The notes under the pieces were generated by a model, which saw only the letters and a program-made list of their open reading frames with translations, made no database searches and was not told the origin of the DNA. Source: Allomuricauda sp. NBRC 101325 (GTDB taxonomy: Bacteria; Bacteroidota; Bacteroidia; Flavobacteriales; Flavobacteriaceae). From it: a stretch of DNA of 64,000 nucleotides. Position numbers and translations under genes: made by a program. Shown piece after piece: positions 8,452 through 20,223 of the stretch. The stretch is taken from NCBI RefSeq assembly GCF_030268205.1, contig NZ_BSQF01000001.1:1-64000 (forward strand), read 5' to 3'. The stretch's first letter is position 1, and each line of letters opens with the position of its first letter.

Positions 8452-10041
8452 ATGGAATTTGTAAAGGAAATAGCAAGACGAAGAACTTTTGGGATTATCT
8501 CACACCCCGATGCCGGGAAGACCACATTGACCGAGAAATTATTATTGTTCGGGGGAGCCATTCAAGAAGCGGGTGCCGTAAAGAGCAATAAAATTAAAAA
8601 ATCGGCAACGAGTGACTTTATGGAAATTGAGCGCCAAAGAGGTATTTCTGTGGCTACTTCTGTTTTGGCCTTTATTTACAAAGACAAAAAGATCAATATT
8701 CTGGATACGCCCGGTCACAAGGACTTTGCAGAAGATACCTTTAGAACACTTACCGCTGTGGATAGTGTTATCGTTGTAATTGATGTTGCCAAAGGGGTTG
8801 AGGAGCAGACCGAAAAATTGGTGGAAGTATGCCGTATGCGCAATATTCCCATGATTGTTTTTATCAACAAATTGGATAGGGAAGGTAAGGATGCTTTTGA
8901 TCTTTTGGACGAAGTGGAACAAAAATTAGGCCTTAAGGTTACCCCATTAAGTTTTCCGATTGGAATGGGATACGATTTTAAAGGCATTTACAACATCTAC
9001 GAGAAAAACATCAACCTGTTTAGCGGGAGCAGTAAGAAAAATATTGAGGAAACCATTGCTTTCGACAATTTGGACAGTCCCGAATTGGAGAAAATCATAG
9101 GTGCGAGTGCAGCACAAGAACTGCGGGACAATTTGGAATTGGCCGAAGGGGTTTATCCTCCTTTTGATAAGGATGCCTACTTAAAAGGGGAACAGCAGCC
9201 TGTATTTTTTGGTTCCGCTTTAAATAATTTTGGGGTTCGGGAGCTTCTGGATTGCTTTATCAATATTGCTCCTGCCCCACGACCCAAAAAAGCCGAAGAG
9301 CGTTTGGTAAATGCAGATGAAAAGGAATTTTCAGGATTTGTTTTCAAGATACACGCCAATATGGATCCAAAACACCGAGATCGTTTGGCCTTTGTTAAGA
9401 TTGTTTCCGGAACTTTTGAACGCAACACCCCCTATTTACATGTTCGACAGAACAAAAAATTAAAGTTCTCGAGTCCCAATGCATTCTTTGCAGAGAAAAA
9501 AGAGATTGTGGATATTTCATACCCAGGAGATATTGTTGGACTACACGATACGGGTAACTTTAAGATCGGGGATACATTGACCAGTGGCGAGGAGCTCCAT
9601 TACAAAGGAATTCCGAGTTTTTCACCGGAGCATTTCCGTTATATCAACAATGCCGACCCCATGAAGGCCAAGCAGTTGTACAAGGGTATCGACCAACTTA
9701 TGGACGAAGGTGTGGCCCAGTTGTTCACCTTGGAATTGAATGGCAGAAAAGTGATTGGAACCGTTGGAGCGCTTCAGTACGAAGTTATCCAATATCGTTT
9801 GGAACACGAATATGGCGCCAAGTGTACCTATGAAAACTTCCCGGTTCACAAAGCGTGTTGGGTAGAACCACAAGATGAAAAAAATGAAGAATTCCAAGAG
9901 TTTAAACGCGTAAAACAAAAATTCTTGGCCACTGACAAAAAAGGACAATTGGTGTTTTTGGCCGATTCCCAATTCTCCTTACAGATGACACAACAAAAGT
10001 ATCCAACAGTTAAATTACATTATACTTCGGAGTTTGATTAA
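8452..10041 (+). CDS. prfC: Peptide chain release factor 3
   Basis: A translational GTPase that recycles RF1 and RF2 from the ribosome after peptide release. The 529 residues equal the usual RF3 length. The G1 loop is visible in RRRTFGIISHPDAGKTTLTEK, G2 in the ERQRGISV region, G3 in LDTPGHKDF and G4 in INKLDR. The frame also runs 18 bp upstream to a TTG, but the ATG at 8452 gives MEFVKEIARRRTF, which aligns with the N-terminus of known RF3 proteins. It stands alone, divergent from the T9SS operon, with its own candidate promoter. Confidence 0.95.
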   Translation: MEFVKEIARRRTFGIISHPDAGKTTLTEKLLLFGGAIQEAGAVKSNKIKKSATSDFMEIERQRGISVATSVLAFIYKDKKINILDTPGHKDFAEDTFRTLTAVDSVIVVIDVAKGVEEQTEKLVEVCRMRNIPMIVFINKLDREGKDAFDLLDEVEQKLGLKVTPLSFPIGMGYDFKGIYNIYEKNINLFSGSSKKNIEETIAFDNLDSPELEKIIGASAAQELRDNLELAEGVYPPFDKDAYLKGEQQPVFFGSALNNFGVRELLDCFINIAPAPRPKKAEERLVNADEKEFSGFVFKIHANMDPKHRDRLAFVKIVSGTFERNTPYLHVRQNKKLKFSSPNAFFAEKKEIVDISYPGDIVGLHDTGNFKIGDTLTSGEELHYKGIPSFSPEHFRYINNADPMKAKQLYKGIDQLMDEGVAQLFTLELNGRKVIGTVGALQYEVIQYRLEHEYGAKCTYENFPVHKACWVEPQDEKNEEFQEFKRVKQKFLATDKKGQLVFLADSQFSLQMTQQKYPTVKLHYTSEFD

Positions 10042-10134
10042 GTCCAATGACTTGTTATAATATAAATGGAGCAATTATCTACAATGTGTTAATTTTTAGT
10101 ACATTGTATATAACAACCATTTAAACAAACTATT

Positions 10135-10566
10135 ATGACGTCTACTTTAAAACCCCCAACCTGGTTCTGGGCCGTTAGTGTAATTGCCCTTTTATGGAAC
10201 TTAATCGGTGTGCTCAACTATTTGAACCAAGCCTTTAACCAAGTTGCACTACTTGAAGGTATGGATCAGGCACAACGAGAAGCCTTTGAAGGTATTCCAG
10301 CTTGGGCCACAGCAGCATTTGCCATTGCCGTATTTTCGGGAACCATTGCCTGCATTGGTCTTTTAATGAAGAAAAAATGGGCCAAACTTCTCTTTATCAT
10401 CTCATTTGTAACAGCTGCCGCGCAGTTTATCCATTGGCTATTTATTTCCAATGCGGTAGAGGCATTTGGCCCGTCCACCTATACCATGCCTATTATTGTA
10501 TTGCTGATAGGACTGTATCTTATCTCCTTTTCCAAAAAAGGAATTGAAAAAGGATGGTTAAAATAA
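10135..10566 (+). CDS. Small four-helix membrane protein, function unknown
   Basis: The protein has 143 residues and about four hydrophobic segments, near residues 12-32, 56-78, 83-103 and 115-135. They are separated by short polar loops, and the end is basic (SKKGIEKGWLK). I recognise it only as a type of small integral membrane protein common in Flavobacteriaceae genomes; no catalytic motif is visible. It lies 93 bp after prfC and is followed by a strong terminator, so it is probably monocistronic or a readthrough product of prfC. Confidence 0.75.
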   Translation: MTSTLKPPTWFWAVSVIALLWNLIGVLNYLNQAFNQVALLEGMDQAQREAFEGIPAWATAAFAIAVFSGTIACIGLLMKKKWAKLLFIISFVTAAAQFIHWLFISNAVEAFGPSTYTMPIIVLLIGLYLISFSKKGIEKGWLK

Positions 10567-10571
10567 TAATC

Positions 10572-10608
10572 AAAAAAAAGCCCTGATCTAATGATCAGGG
10601 CTTTTTTT
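10572..10608. terminator. Bidirectional terminator between convergent genes
   Basis: The stem is aaaaaaaagccctgatc (10572-10588), the loop taat, and the other arm is gatcagggctttttttt. It has A/T tracts on both sides and serves both the plus-strand membrane protein gene and the minus-strand DUF3467 gene. Its 3' arm runs into the DUF3467 stop codon. Confidence 0.9.
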
Positions 10609-10918
10609 AAGCTTCTCCCGTAGGTCCAAAATTTAATGGAATCGGTGGTTGCTCATAATCCTTTATAGGGCCGTGGGCCTTTTCAAAACGGGTCACATTA
10701 TCGTTCAACGCTTTTAAAAACTTCTTGGCATGTTGTGGGGTCAGAATAATGCGGCTCTTCACTTTCGCTTTAGGCGCTCCAGGCATCAAACTAATAAAAT
10801 CTACCACAAATTCTGAAACTGAATGGTTGATGATGGCCAAGTTGGAATAAGTTCCTTCCGCCGTTTTTTCATCCAATTCTATATTGATCTGTTTTTGGTT
10901 CTGGTTTTCGTCTGCCAT
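10607..10918 (-). CDS. DUF3467 family protein
   Basis: A small soluble protein of 103 residues with the DUF3467 pattern: an acidic N-terminus, then GTYSNLAIINHSVSEFVVDFISLMPG, SRIILTPQHAKKFLKALNDNVTRFE and a Pro-rich tail. The family function is unknown. It lies directly downstream of rpoC in the same orientation but beyond a terminator, so readthrough from rpoBC may supply part of its expression. Position after rpoC recurs in Bacteroidota as far as I recall, which suggests a housekeeping role. Confidence 0.85.
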   Translation of the reverse strand: MADENQNQKQINIELDEKTAEGTYSNLAIINHSVSEFVVDFISLMPGAPKAKVKSRIILTPQHAKKFLKALNDNVTRFEKAHGPIKDYEQPPIPLNFGPTGEA

Positions 10919-10925
10919 AAACTTT

Positions 10926-10960
10926 ATAAAAAGAAAACCCTGACCTAAAGGCCAGGGTTT
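10926..10960 (-). terminator. Terminator after rpoC
   Basis: Read on the minus strand, the arms AAACCCTGGCC and GGTCAGGGTTT (one mismatch) enclose a TTTA loop and are followed by TCTTTTTAT. It lies 9 bp past the rpoC stop and marks the end of the long ribosomal protein-RNA polymerase operon. Confidence 0.85.
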
Positions 10961-10968
10961 GTTACTAT

Positions 10969-13900
10969 TTAGAATTTGAATTCCTCTTTTCGGGCCATGA
11001 TCTCATCGTATTCCTCTTTGGAACCTACAATGATACTGTCATAATCCCTCATACCGGTACCGGCTGGAATCTTATGTCCTACAATTACATTCTCTTTCAA
11101 ACCTTCCAAGGCATCAACTTTACCGTTTACAGCGGCTTCGTTCAATACTTTGGTTGTTTCCTGGAAGGATGCGGCAGAGATAAAGGACTTCGTTTGTAGC
11201 GAAGCTCTTGTAATACCCTGCAAGATTGGAGTAGCTGTGGCAGCAACTGCATCCCTAGCGGAAACCAAAGTTTTGTCCTCTCTCTTAAGAATAGAGTTCT
11301 CATCCCTTAGCTCGCGAATGGTTACAATCTGACCTGGCTTCAATCTATCTGAATCACCGGCATCCTCAACAACTTTCTTACCAAAGATCTCATCGTTCTC
11401 GTGGATAAAGTCGTCTTTGTGTGCCAATTGGTTCTCCAAGAAAATGGTATCTCCTGGGTCTTGGATTCTTACTTTACGCATCATCTGTCTTACAACAACC
11501 TCGAAGTGCTTATCGTTGATCTTCACCCCTTGTAAACGATATACTTCCTGTACTTCGTTCACCAAGTATTGCTGTACTGCAGATGGTCCTTTAATGGCCA
11601 AGATATCTTCTGGGGTAATAGATCCATCAGACAATGGCATACCGGCACGTACGTAGTCGTTCTCCTGAACCAAGATCTGGTTGGAAAGTTTTACCAAGTA
11701 CTTCTTCACCTCTCCAGTTTTGGATTCGATGATGATCTCACGGTTACCACGCTTGATCTTACCAAATGATACCACACCATCAATCTCAGAAACAACTGCT
11801 GGGTTGGATGGGTTACGGGCCTCGAACAATTCGGTTACCCTTGGAAGACCACCGGTAATATCCCCTGCTTTAGCAGACTTACGTGGTATTTTAACCAAGA
11901 TCTTACCTTCTTTGATTTTCTCACCGTCATCTACCATAAGGTGTGAACCTACTGGCAAGTTGTATGAACGCAAAGTTTCTCCTTTACCGTCCTTGATCAA
12001 CAAGGTTGGGATCAACTTCTTGTTTCTGGATTCAGAAATTACTTTCTCTTGGAAACCGGTTTGTTCATCGATTTCTACTTGATAAGTCATCCCTTGTTCT
12101 ATATTCTCGTATGCAATCTGTCCAGTAAATTCGGAAACAATTACACCGTTATATGGATCCCACTGACAAATGGTATCACCTCTAGAAATAGTATCACCAT
12201 CTTTCACAAACAATTGTGAACCGTAAGGAATGTTGTTGGTACTTAAAGTGATTCCTGTTTTGGCATCAACGATCTTAATTTCAGTTGTTCTGGAAATTAC
12301 GATGTCAGTTTTGGTTCCTTCAGCGTTTTCACCTTCAACAACCCTTAGATCCTCAATCTCGGCAATACCGCCAAATTTGGCTTCCAATTTGTTGTCTTCA
12401 GAGATGTTACCTGCAATACCACCTACGTGGAAGGTACGCAATGTCAACTGTGTACCAGGTTCCCCGATGGACTGTGCTGCAACAACACCTACAGCTTCAC
12501 CTCGCTGAACCATTTTGTTGGTTGCCAAGTTTCTACCGTAACATTTGGTACAGATACCTTGAGGAGCCTCACAAGTCAATGCAGATCTTACTTCAACCTT
12601 CTCGATTGGAGCAGCTTCTACCTTCTTCACATCAGCTTCTTTGATTTCCTGACCAGCTCTAAGGATCAATTCCTCAGTCAACGGATTGTATACATCATGA
12701 AGTGATACCCTACCTAGGATTCTTTCACCAAGGCTTTCAACGATCTCTTCATTTTTCTTCAACGCTTCAACCTCGATACCTCTTAGGGTCTCACAGTCTT
12801 CAATGTTGATGATCACGTCTTGGGAAACATCCACCAAACGACGGGTCAAGTATCCAGCATCCGCAGTTTTCAAAGCGGTATCCGCAAGACCTTTACGCGC
12901 ACCGTGGGTAGAGATAAAGTATTCCAAAATCGATAGACCTTCCTTAAAGTTGGAAAGAATCGGGTTTTCGATAATTTCGCCACCACCTGCAGTAGATTTT
13001 TTAGGCTTGGCCATCAAACCACGCATACCTGTCAACTGACGAATCTGCTCTTTGGAACCCCTCGCACCAGAATCCAACATCATATATACAGAGTTGAAAC
13101 CTTGTTTGTCCTCACGAATTCGCTTCATGGCCAATTCGGTCAACATTGCATTGGTAGAAGTCCAAACATCAATAACCTGGTTGTATCGCTCATTGTTAGT
13201 GATAAGACCCATGTTATAGTTCATCATAATACCATCTACCTGCTCGTTGGCTTCACCGATCATTTCCATTTTTTCGGCCGGGATGATAATATCACCCAAG
13301 CTGAAGGACAATCCACCCTTGAAGGCGAAATCGTATCCCATGGCCTTGATCTTATCCAAGAATTCCGCAGTTGTCGGTACATCGGTAACGGCAAGAATAT
13401 CCCCGATAATGTTTCTCAAGGCTTTCTTGTTCAATACCTGGTTGATGAATCCTGCTTGTTCCGGCACTTCTTGGTTGAACAATACACGACCTACAGTGGT
13501 TTCAATAATTTGATTGACCAATTCTCCTTCTGCATTAAAATCTTTGGTTCTTACCTTGATTCCAGCGTTCAGGTTTACTTTCTTTTCATTGAAAGCAATC
13601 TCAACTTCTTCTGGAGAGTAGAATGTCAACCCTTCACCCAAAACAGGCTCTTCAGGGGTAGACTTTTTCTCTTTGGTCATATAATACAGACCCAAAACCA
13701 TATCCTGGGAAGGTACGGTAATCGGAGAACCGTTGGCTGGGTTAAGGATGTTCTGAGAAGCCAACATCAATAATTGAGCTTCCAAAATAGCCTCTGGTCC
13801 CAATGGCAAGTGAACTGCCATCTGATCCCCATCAAAATCCGCGTTGAATGCGGTACATGCCAATGGGTGCAAACGAATCGCCTTACCTTCGATAAGTTTA

Positions 13901-15267
13901 GGCTGGAACGCTTGAATACCCAAACGGTGCAATGTGGGGGCACGGTTCAACAATACTGGGTGTCCTTTAAGGACGTTTTCTAGGATATCCCATACAACAG
14001 GCTCCTTTTTGTCGATAATCTTTTTGGCAGATTTAACGGTCTTTACAATACCTCTTTCAATCAACTTACGGATGATGAACGGCTTGTACAACTCAGCTGC
14101 CATATCTTTAGGAAGACCACATTCGTACAATTTCAATTCCGGTCCAACAACAATTACGGAACGAGCGGAGTAATCCACACGTTTACCCAAAAGGTTTTGA
14201 CGGAAACGACCTTGCTTACCTTTCAAGGAATCAGAAAGGGATTTCAATGGTCTGTTCGATTCTGTTTTTACCGCAGATGCTTTTCTTGTGTTATCGAAAA
14301 GGGAATCCACAGCCTCTTGAAGCATACGTTTTTCGTTTCTCAAGATCACCTCTGGTGCCTTGATCTCCATCAAACGCTTCAAACGGTTGTTACGGATAAT
14401 TACCCTACGGTACAGATCGTTCAAATCGGAAGTTGCGAAACGACCACCATCCAATGGCACCAATGGACGCAATTCTGGTGGAATCACCGGAATCACTTTC
14501 ATGATCATCCATTCTGGGTTGTTCTCGCGGTTTCCTTGAGACTCACGCAAAGCTTCCACCACTTGAAGACGTTTCAAGGCTTCTGTTTTACGTTGTTTTG
14601 AAGTTTCGGTATTTGCTTTGTGACGCAATTCGTAAGACAATTGCTCCAAATCGATACGAGCCAAAAGGTCGATCAAACATTCGGCACCCATTTTGGCGAT
14701 GAACTTGTTAGGGTCCGTATCTTCCAAATATTGGTTTTCACTTGGAATGGTCTCCAAAATGTTCAAATACTCCTCTTCGGTCAAGAAATCCATTTTGTGG
14801 ATCTCCTCACCTTCTGGACCTTTGGCAATACCTGGTTGGATAACCACATACCTTTCGTAGTAAATGATCATATCCAACTTTTTGGAAGGCAATCCCAAAA
14901 GGTATCCTATTTTGTTTGGTAACGAACGGAAGTACCAGATGTGTGCTACAGGAACCACCAAGTTGATGTGTCCCACACGGTCTCTACGTACTTTCTTCTC
15001 AGTTACTTCAACACCACAACGGTCACAAACGATACCACGGTAACGGATACGCTTATATTTACCACAGGCACATTCGTAATCCTTTACAGGACCAAAAATA
15101 CGCTCGCAGAACAATCCATCACGCTCAGGCTTGTGCGTTCTATAGTTTATGGTTTCAGGCTTCAATACCTCTCCACGGGACTCTGCCAAGATAGACTCTG
15201 GAGAAGCCAATCCGATGGAAATTTTATTGAACCTTTTTTGTGCGTTGTTATCTTTAATTCTAGCCAT
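10969..15267 (-). CDS. rpoC: DNA-directed RNA polymerase subunit beta'
   Basis: The largest catalytic subunit of RNA polymerase, 1432 residues, complete. The N-terminal zinc finger has Cys66, Cys68, Cys81 and Cys84 (ECACGKYKR and VCDRCG). The catalytic magnesium loop NADFDGDQ lies at about 475-482 with its three Asp residues intact. The second zinc site ([17 protein letters not shown]) and the trigger-loop/bridge-helix region ([20 protein letters not shown]) are present. It lies 36 bp after rpoB in the same operon. Nothing looks truncated. Confidence 0.98.
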   Translation of the reverse strand: MARIKDNNAQKRFNKISIGLASPESILAESRGEVLKPETINYRTHKPERDGLFCERIFGPVKDYECACGKYKRIRYRGIVCDRCGVEVTEKKVRRDRVGHINLVVPVAHIWYFRSLPNKIGYLLGLPSKKLDMIIYYERYVVIQPGIAKGPEGEEIHKMDFLTEEEYLNILETIPSENQYLEDTDPNKFIAKMGAECLIDLLARIDLEQLSYELRHKANTETSKQRKTEALKRLQVVEALRESQGNRENNPEWMIMKVIPVIPPELRPLVPLDGGRFATSDLNDLYRRVIIRNNRLKRLMEIKAPEVILRNEKRMLQEAVDSLFDNTRKASAVKTESNRPLKSLSDSLKGKQGRFRQNLLGKRVDYSARSVIVVGPELKLYECGLPKDMAAELYKPFIIRKLIERGIVKTVKSAKKIIDKKEPVVWDILENVLKGHPVLLNRAPTLHRLGIQAFQPKLIEGKAIRLHPLACTAFNADFDGDQMAVHLPLGPEAILEAQLLMLASQNILNPANGSPITVPSQDMVLGLYYMTKEKKSTPEEPVLGEGLTFYSPEEVEIAFNEKKVNLNAGIKVRTKDFNAEGELVNQIIETTVGRVLFNQEVPEQAGFINQVLNKKALRNIIGDILAVTDVPTTAEFLDKIKAMGYDFAFKGGLSFSLGDIIIPAEKMEMIGEANEQVDGIMMNYNMGLITNNERYNQVIDVWTSTNAMLTELAMKRIREDKQGFNSVYMMLDSGARGSKEQIRQLTGMRGLMAKPKKSTAGGGEIIENPILSNFKEGLSILEYFISTHGARKGLADTALKTADAGYLTRRLVDVSQDVIINIEDCETLRGIEVEALKKNEEIVESLGERILGRVSLHDVYNPLTEELILRAGQEIKEADVKKVEAAPIEKVEVRSALTCEAPQGICTKCYGRNLATNKMVQRGEAVGVVAAQSIGEPGTQLTLRTFHVGGIAGNISEDNKLEAKFGGIAEIEDLRVVEGENAEGTKTDIVISRTTEIKIVDAKTGITLSTNNIPYGSQLFVKDGDTISRGDTICQWDPYNGVIVSEFTGQIAYENIEQGMTYQVEIDEQTGFQEKVISESRNKKLIPTLLIKDGKGETLRSYNLPVGSHLMVDDGEKIKEGKILVKIPRKSAKAGDITGGLPRVTELFEARNPSNPAVVSEIDGVVSFGKIKRGNREIIIESKTGEVKKYLVKLSNQILVQENDYVRAGMPLSDGSITPEDILAIKGPSAVQQYLVNEVQEVYRLQGVKINDKHFEVVVRQMMRKVRIQDPGDTIFLENQLAHKDDFIHENDEIFGKKVVEDAGDSDRLKPGQIVTIRELRDENSILKREDKTLVSARDAVAATATPILQGITRASLQTKSFISAASFQETTKVLNEAAVNGKVDALEGLKENVIVGHKIPAGTGMRDYDSIIVGSKEEYDEIMARKEEFKF

Positions 15268-15303
15268 AATAATATGGTGGTGATATAATTAATTTATAGT
15301 GTT

Positions 15304-18300
15304 CTATTCTTCCAATCTAATATCCAAGCCCAAACCTTTAAGTTCGTGCATCAATACGTTGAAAGATTCTGGTAATCCAGGTTCTGGCATTGTTTCGCCT
15401 TTCACGATGGATTCATAGGTCTTAGCCCTACCGATAACATCATCGGACTTCACAGTCAAAATTTCCCTTAGGGTAGATGAAGCACCGTAAGCTTCCAATG
15501 CCCATACTTCCATTTCTCCAAAACGCTGTCCACCGAACTGGGCTTTACCACCCAATGGTTGCTGTGTGATCAATGAGTATGGTCCAATAGATCTTGCGTG
15601 CATCTTATCGTCTACCATGTGACCTAGTTTCAACATGTAGATCACACCTACTGTTGCACGTTGGTCGAAACGCTGACCAGTTCCACCGTCGTAAAGGTAC
15701 GTATGTCCAAATCTTGGCACACCTGCTTTATCGGTCAATGCATTGATCTCGTCCAAAGTGGCACCATCAAAAATTGGAGTTCCATATTTCTGACCCAATT
15801 TAAGACCTGCCCAACCAAGAACAGTTTCATAAATCTGACCAATGTTCATCCTTGAAGGTACACCAAGTGGGTTCAATACGATATCCACTGGGGTTCCATC
15901 TTCCAAGAACGGCATATCTTCTTGACGTACAATACGTGCCACGATACCTTTGTTACCGTGACGACCTGCCATCTTATCACCTACTTTAAGTTTACGTTTT
16001 TTAGCAATGTAAACTTTAGCCAACTTCATAATACCTGCAGGAAGTTCATCACCAACTGAGATGGTAAACTTGTCTCTTCTTAAGTTACCTTGAATGTCGT
16101 TCAACTTAATCTTATAGTTGTGCAACAAATCGGCCACCAAGTGATTGGTATCTTCATCAGTTGTCCAGCTTCCACCTACCAAGTGAGCAAAATCATCAAC
16201 GGCGTTCAACATTTTGATGGTGTATTTCTTTCCTTTTGGAAGTACTTCTTCACCCAAATCGTTCATTACACCTTGAGATGTTTTACCATTGATCAATCCG
16301 AACAATTTCTCGATCAATACATCTTTCAATTGTTGGAACTTCACTTCGTAGTCCATCTCCAATCTTGAGATCGCTTCTTTATCTTCGGAACGTTTTCTCT
16401 TATCCTTGATGGAACGAGAGAACAATTTCTTGTCGATAACCACACCTCTCAATGATGGGGATGCTTTCAAAGAAGCATCTTTTACATCACCTGCTTTGTC
16501 ACCAAAGATGGCACGCAAAAGTTTTTCTTCCGGTGTAGGATCAGACTCACCTTTAGGGGTAATCTTACCGATCAAAATATCACCAGGTTTTACTTCTGCA
16601 CCAATACGGATCATACCGTACTCGTCCAAATCTTTGGTAGCTTCTTCAGATACGTTAGGAATATCGTTGGTCAACTCTTCAGCTCCCAATTTGGTATCCC
16701 TTACTTCCAATGCATACTCGTCAATGTGGATGGAGGTAAAGATATCCTCACGAACCACTTTTTCGGAGATCACGATCGCATCCTCGAAGTTGTATCCTTT
16801 CCAAGGCATAAAGGCCACTTTCATGTTTCTACCCAAGGCCAATTCACCTTTTTCTGTAGCATAACCTTCACAAAGTACCTGACCTTTTTTCACTTTGTCA
16901 CCTTTTCTTACGATAGGCTTCAAGTTGATGGAGGTTCCTTGGTTTGTTTTTCTAAACTTCACCAATTCGTAGGTTTTGGAGTCTTCCTCGAAGCTCACCA
17001 AACGCTCTTCGTCAGTTCTGTCGTATTTAATGGTAATTTTCTGGGCATCTACATACTCCACAACTCCATTACCTTCGGCATTGATCAATACCCTAGAATC
17101 GGTAGCAACCTGTCTTTCAAGACCTGTACCAACGATTGGGGAATCAGGACGCAACAATGGTACGGCCTGACGCATCATGTTCGATCCCATCAACGCACGG
17201 TTCGCATCATCGTGCTCCAAGAACGGAATCAAGGATGCAGAGATGGATGCAATCTGGTTAGGAGCAACGTCAGTATAGTGGATTTCAGCTGGGTCAACAA
17301 CTGGGAAATCCCCTTCTTCCCTTGCAATTACCTTATCTGTATCAATTTCACCATCATCCTTTAATGGAATGTTGGCTTGGGCGATCTTCATTCCTTCTTC
17401 TTCCTCAGCACTCAAGTAAATGTGTTCTTTTACATCTACTTTTCCGTTTTCGACCTTGCGGTAAGGAGTTTCCAAGAAGCCCATATTGTTCACCTTGGCA
17501 AATACAGAAAGTGAAGAGATCAAACCAATGTTCGGTCCTTCAGGTGTCTCAATCGGACACAATCTTCCATAGTGGGTGTAGTGAACGTCACGCACTTCGA
17601 AACCGGCTCTTTCACGGGAAAGACCACCTGGCCCTAGTGCGGATAATCTACGTTTGTGTGTAATCTCTGCCAATGGGTTGGTCTGGTCCATGAACTGAGA
17701 CAACTGGTTGGTACCGAAGAAAGAGTTGATCACGGAAGACAAGGTCTTGGCGTTGATCAAATCGATCGGGGTAAATACTTCGTTGTCACGAACGTTCATA
17801 CGCTCACGGATGGTACGCGCCATACGTGCCAAACCTACACCAAACTGTTGGGACAATTGCTCCCCTACAGTTCTTACACGACGGTTGGACAAGTGGTCGA
17901 TATCATCGATCTCTGCCTTGGAGTTGATCAACTCGATCAAATACTTGATGATGGTAATGATATCTTCCTTGGTCAAGACTTGTTTGTCCATTCCAATATC
18001 CAAACCTAATTTCTTGTTCATTCTATAACGACCTACTTCACCTAAGTTGTAACGTTGGTCGGAGAAGAACAATTTGTCGATAATACCACGAGCAGTTTCC
18101 TCATCTGGCGGCTCGGCATTACGCAACTGTCTATAAATGTGCTCTACCGCTTCTTTTTCAGAGTTGGTAGGGTCTTTTTGCAATGTATTATGGATAATGG
18201 CATAGTCTGACTGTGCATTGTTCTCCTTGTGAAGCAAGATGGTCTTCACGTCGGCATCAATGATCTCATCAATATGCTCTTTTTCCAAAATGGTATCACG

Positions 18301-19113
18301 GTCCAAAACGATCTCGTTACGTTCGATGGATACTACTTCACCAGTATCCTCGTCCACGAAATCCTCATGCCATGTGTTCAACACCCTTGCGGCCAATTTA
18401 CGGCCCAATACTTTTTTAAGTCCAGCTTTGGAAACTTTGATCTCTTCTGAAAGGTCGAAGATTTCCAAAATGTCTTTATCCCTTTCGAAGCCAATGGCAC
18501 GGAACAAAGTGGTTACTGGTAATTTTTTCTTCCTATCGATGTAGGCATACATTACCGAGTTGATGTCGGTAGCAAATTCAATCCAAGATCCTTTGAAAGG
18601 AATTACCCTGGCTGAATACAATTTTGTACCGTTCGCGTGGAAAGATTGCCCGAAGAACACACCAGGTGATCTGTGCAACTGAGAAACCACTACCCTTTCA
18701 GCACCATTGATCACGAATGTCCCACTAGGGGTCATGTAAGGAATGGTTCCCAAATACACATCTTGTACGATGGTCTCGAAATCTTCGTGCTCTGGGTCGG
18801 TACAATATAATTTTAGACGCGCCTTAAGTGGTACGCTATAGGTAAGTCCACGCTCAATACATTCTTGGATGGAATATCTTGGTGGATCTATAAAGTAATC
18901 CAAAAATTCCAGTACAAACTGGTTTCTGGTGTCAGTGATTGGAAAATTCTCCATGAAGGTGTTGTAGAGACCTTCGTTCCCTCTTTCGTCAGATTTAGTT
19001 TCTAACTGGAAAAAATCCTGAAACGATTTTATCTGAATGTCCAAGAAATCCGGGTATTCCGGTATGTTCTTAGCGGATGCGAAATTAACTCTTTCAATAG
19101 TGTTTGTGAACAT
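15304..19113 (-). CDS. rpoB: DNA-directed RNA polymerase subunit beta
   Basis: A catalytic subunit of RNA polymerase, 1269 residues. The rifampicin pocket reads [18 protein letters not shown] and continues [11 protein letters not shown]. Asp476, His486 and Ser491 match E. coli Asp516, His526 and Ser531, so none of the commonest resistance changes is present. The [12 protein letters not shown] motif that contacts the nascent RNA and active site is intact. The 128-bp spacer to rplL carries hairpins (listed separately). The ATG at 19113 gives [11 protein letters not shown], typical of Bacteroidota RpoB. Confidence 0.98.
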   Translation of the reverse strand: MFTNTIERVNFASAKNIPEYPDFLDIQIKSFQDFFQLETKSDERGNEGLYNTFMENFPITDTRNQFVLEFLDYFIDPPRYSIQECIERGLTYSVPLKARLKLYCTDPEHEDFETIVQDVYLGTIPYMTPSGTFVINGAERVVVSQLHRSPGVFFGQSFHANGTKLYSARVIPFKGSWIEFATDINSVMYAYIDRKKKLPVTTLFRAIGFERDKDILEIFDLSEEIKVSKAGLKKVLGRKLAARVLNTWHEDFVDEDTGEVVSIERNEIVLDRDTILEKEHIDEIIDADVKTILLHKENNAQSDYAIIHNTLQKDPTNSEKEAVEHIYRQLRNAEPPDEETARGIIDKLFFSDQRYNLGEVGRYRMNKKLGLDIGMDKQVLTKEDIITIIKYLIELINSKAEIDDIDHLSNRRVRTVGEQLSQQFGVGLARMARTIRERMNVRDNEVFTPIDLINAKTLSSVINSFFGTNQLSQFMDQTNPLAEITHKRRLSALGPGGLSRERAGFEVRDVHYTHYGRLCPIETPEGPNIGLISSLSVFAKVNNMGFLETPYRKVENGKVDVKEHIYLSAEEEEGMKIAQANIPLKDDGEIDTDKVIAREEGDFPVVDPAEIHYTDVAPNQIASISASLIPFLEHDDANRALMGSNMMRQAVPLLRPDSPIVGTGLERQVATDSRVLINAEGNGVVEYVDAQKITIKYDRTDEERLVSFEEDSKTYELVKFRKTNQGTSINLKPIVRKGDKVKKGQVLCEGYATEKGELALGRNMKVAFMPWKGYNFEDAIVISEKVVREDIFTSIHIDEYALEVRDTKLGAEELTNDIPNVSEEATKDLDEYGMIRIGAEVKPGDILIGKITPKGESDPTPEEKLLRAIFGDKAGDVKDASLKASPSLRGVVIDKKLFSRSIKDKRKRSEDKEAISRLEMDYEVKFQQLKDVLIEKLFGLINGKTSQGVMNDLGEEVLPKGKKYTIKMLNAVDDFAHLVGGSWTTDEDTNHLVADLLHNYKIKLNDIQGNLRRDKFTISVGDELPAGIMKLAKVYIAKKRKLKVGDKMAGRHGNKGIVARIVRQEDMPFLEDGTPVDIVLNPLGVPSRMNIGQIYETVLGWAGLKLGQKYGTPIFDGATLDEINALTDKAGVPRFGHTYLYDGGTGQRFDQRATVGVIYMLKLGHMVDDKMHARSIGPYSLITQQPLGGKAQFGGQRFGEMEVWALEAYGASSTLREILTVKSDDVIGRAKTYESIVKGETMPEPGLPESFNVLMHELKGLGLDIRLEE

Positions 19114-19170
19114 CTATGGACAAATTTTGAACGTGAATACTTTGTGGGTTCGTGTATGACTTTATACACT

Positions 19171-19217
19171 CCTATTTTAAATAGGCTAAGGTCTAACCAA
19201 TAACTGGGTAGACCTTA
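19171..19217 (-). promoter_or_regulatory. Paired hairpins in the rplL-rpoB spacer
   Basis: taaggtcta (19187-19195) and tagacctta (19209-19217) are a perfect 9-bp inverted repeat. Next to it, cctattt (19171-19177) and aaatagg (19179-19185) form a second one with a 1-nt centre. No U-tract follows either, so they look like processing or attenuation structures rather than terminators. E. coli has an attenuator and an RNase III site in the same spacer; that these are equivalents is inference. Confidence 0.5.
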
Positions 19218-19241
19218 ACCAAATTTTTATGGGAAAAGCTA

Positions 19242-19622
19242 TTACTTAAGCTCAACTTCAGCTCCTGCTTCTTCCAAAGAGTTCTTGATACCTTCTGCTT
19301 CATCTTTAGAAACACCTTCTTTAACAGCTTTAGGTGCGCTGTCAACGATATCTTTTGCTTCTTTCAATCCAAGACCGGTCAATTCTTTAACCAATTTAAC
19401 TACTGCCAATTTAGAGGCACCAGCTGCTTTAAGGATTACGTCGAATTCAGTTTTTTCCTCAGCAGCTTCTTCACCACCACCAGCAGCAGCGCCACCAGCG
19501 ATAGCTACAGCAGCAGCTGCAGGCTCAATACCGTATTCTTCTTTCAAAATGTCGGCCAATTCATTTACCTCTTTTACTGTAAGGTTTACCAACTGTTCTG
19601 CAAAATCTTTTAAATCTGCCAT
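19242..19622 (-). CDS. rplL: 50S ribosomal protein L7/L12 (bL12)
   Basis: A stalk protein of the large subunit that recruits translational GTPases; 126 residues. An N-terminal dimerisation helix pair ([20 protein letters not shown]) is joined by an Ala/Gly/Glu-rich hinge (about residues 35-57) to the C-terminal domain with [16 protein letters not shown], the factor-binding surface. It lies 55 bp after rplJ and ahead of rpoB, the classical order. Confidence 0.97.
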   Translation of the reverse strand: MADLKDFAEQLVNLTVKEVNELADILKEEYGIEPAAAAVAIAGGAAAGGGEEAAEEKTEFDVILKAAGASKLAVVKLVKELTGLGLKEAKDIVDSAPKAVKEGVSKDEAEGIKNSLEEAGAEVELK

Positions 19623-19677
19623 TTTTCTATCGTTTAATAAAAATTTTTAAAAATATACTTAGTTTATTGTGCGCGAA

Positions 19678-20196
19678 TTATTCTCTTTCAGACAAAGTCT
19701 TAAGGATTCCGGCAAGTTTACCACCACCTGATTTAAGACCAGAAATAACGTTCTTGGCCGGTGATTGCAACAATCCGATGATATCCCCGATAACTTCTTC
19801 TTTGGACTTGATGCTTACAAGCGTATCCAAAGTTTCGTCACCGATGAAGATGGCTTCCTCGATGAAAGCTCCCTTCAATAAAGGTCTGTTTGATTTTTTT
19901 CTAAAGTCCTTGATAAGTTTCGCAGGCCCGTTCCCTGTTTCGGACAACATCATGGATGTATTTCCTTTCAAAACAGTTGGAAGTTCACCAAATTCCTTAT
20001 CAGAGGCTTCCATTGCCTTTGCAAGCAATGTGTTCTTAACAACCGCAAGTTTAATGTTTGCCTTAAAACACGCTCTTCTTAAGTTAGAGGTATCTACGGC
20101 ATTCAATCCAGATATATCCGCCAAATAAATATTTGGGGCATCGGCCAACTGTGCAGTCAAATCTCCTATTACCGTTGCTTTTTCTTCTCTTGTCAT
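19678..20196 (-). CDS. rplJ: 50S ribosomal protein L10 (uL10)
   Basis: The base of the L12 stalk, 172 residues. The N-terminal rRNA-binding domain is recognisable (REEKATVIGDL, VVKNTLLAKA), and the C-terminal helix that binds L12 dimers ends in LAGILKTLSERE. Genes rplK-rplA-rplJ-rplL follow each other with short gaps. In other bacteria L10-L12 represses its own mRNA; the leader here is only 27 bp after rplA, so any such site must overlap rplA. Confidence 0.96.
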   Translation of the reverse strand: MTREEKATVIGDLTAQLADAPNIYLADISGLNAVDTSNLRRACFKANIKLAVVKNTLLAKAMEASDKEFGELPTVLKGNTSMMLSETGNGPAKLIKDFRKKSNRPLLKGAFIEEAIFIGDETLDTLVSIKSKEEVIGDIIGLLQSPAKNVISGLKSGGGKLAGILKTLSERE

Positions 20197-20223
20197 AGTT
20201 ATAAAATTGAACTACCAGTTAGT

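Noticed and set aside
17600..17750. Possible rifampicin-resistance substitution in rpoB
   Set aside because: Asp476, His486 and Ser491 in the pocket are the sensitive-type residues.
10969..19113. Long plus-strand open frames opposite rpoB and rpoC
   Set aside because: Shadows of highly expressed coding sequence; the minus-strand products are unmistakable RNA polymerase subunits.
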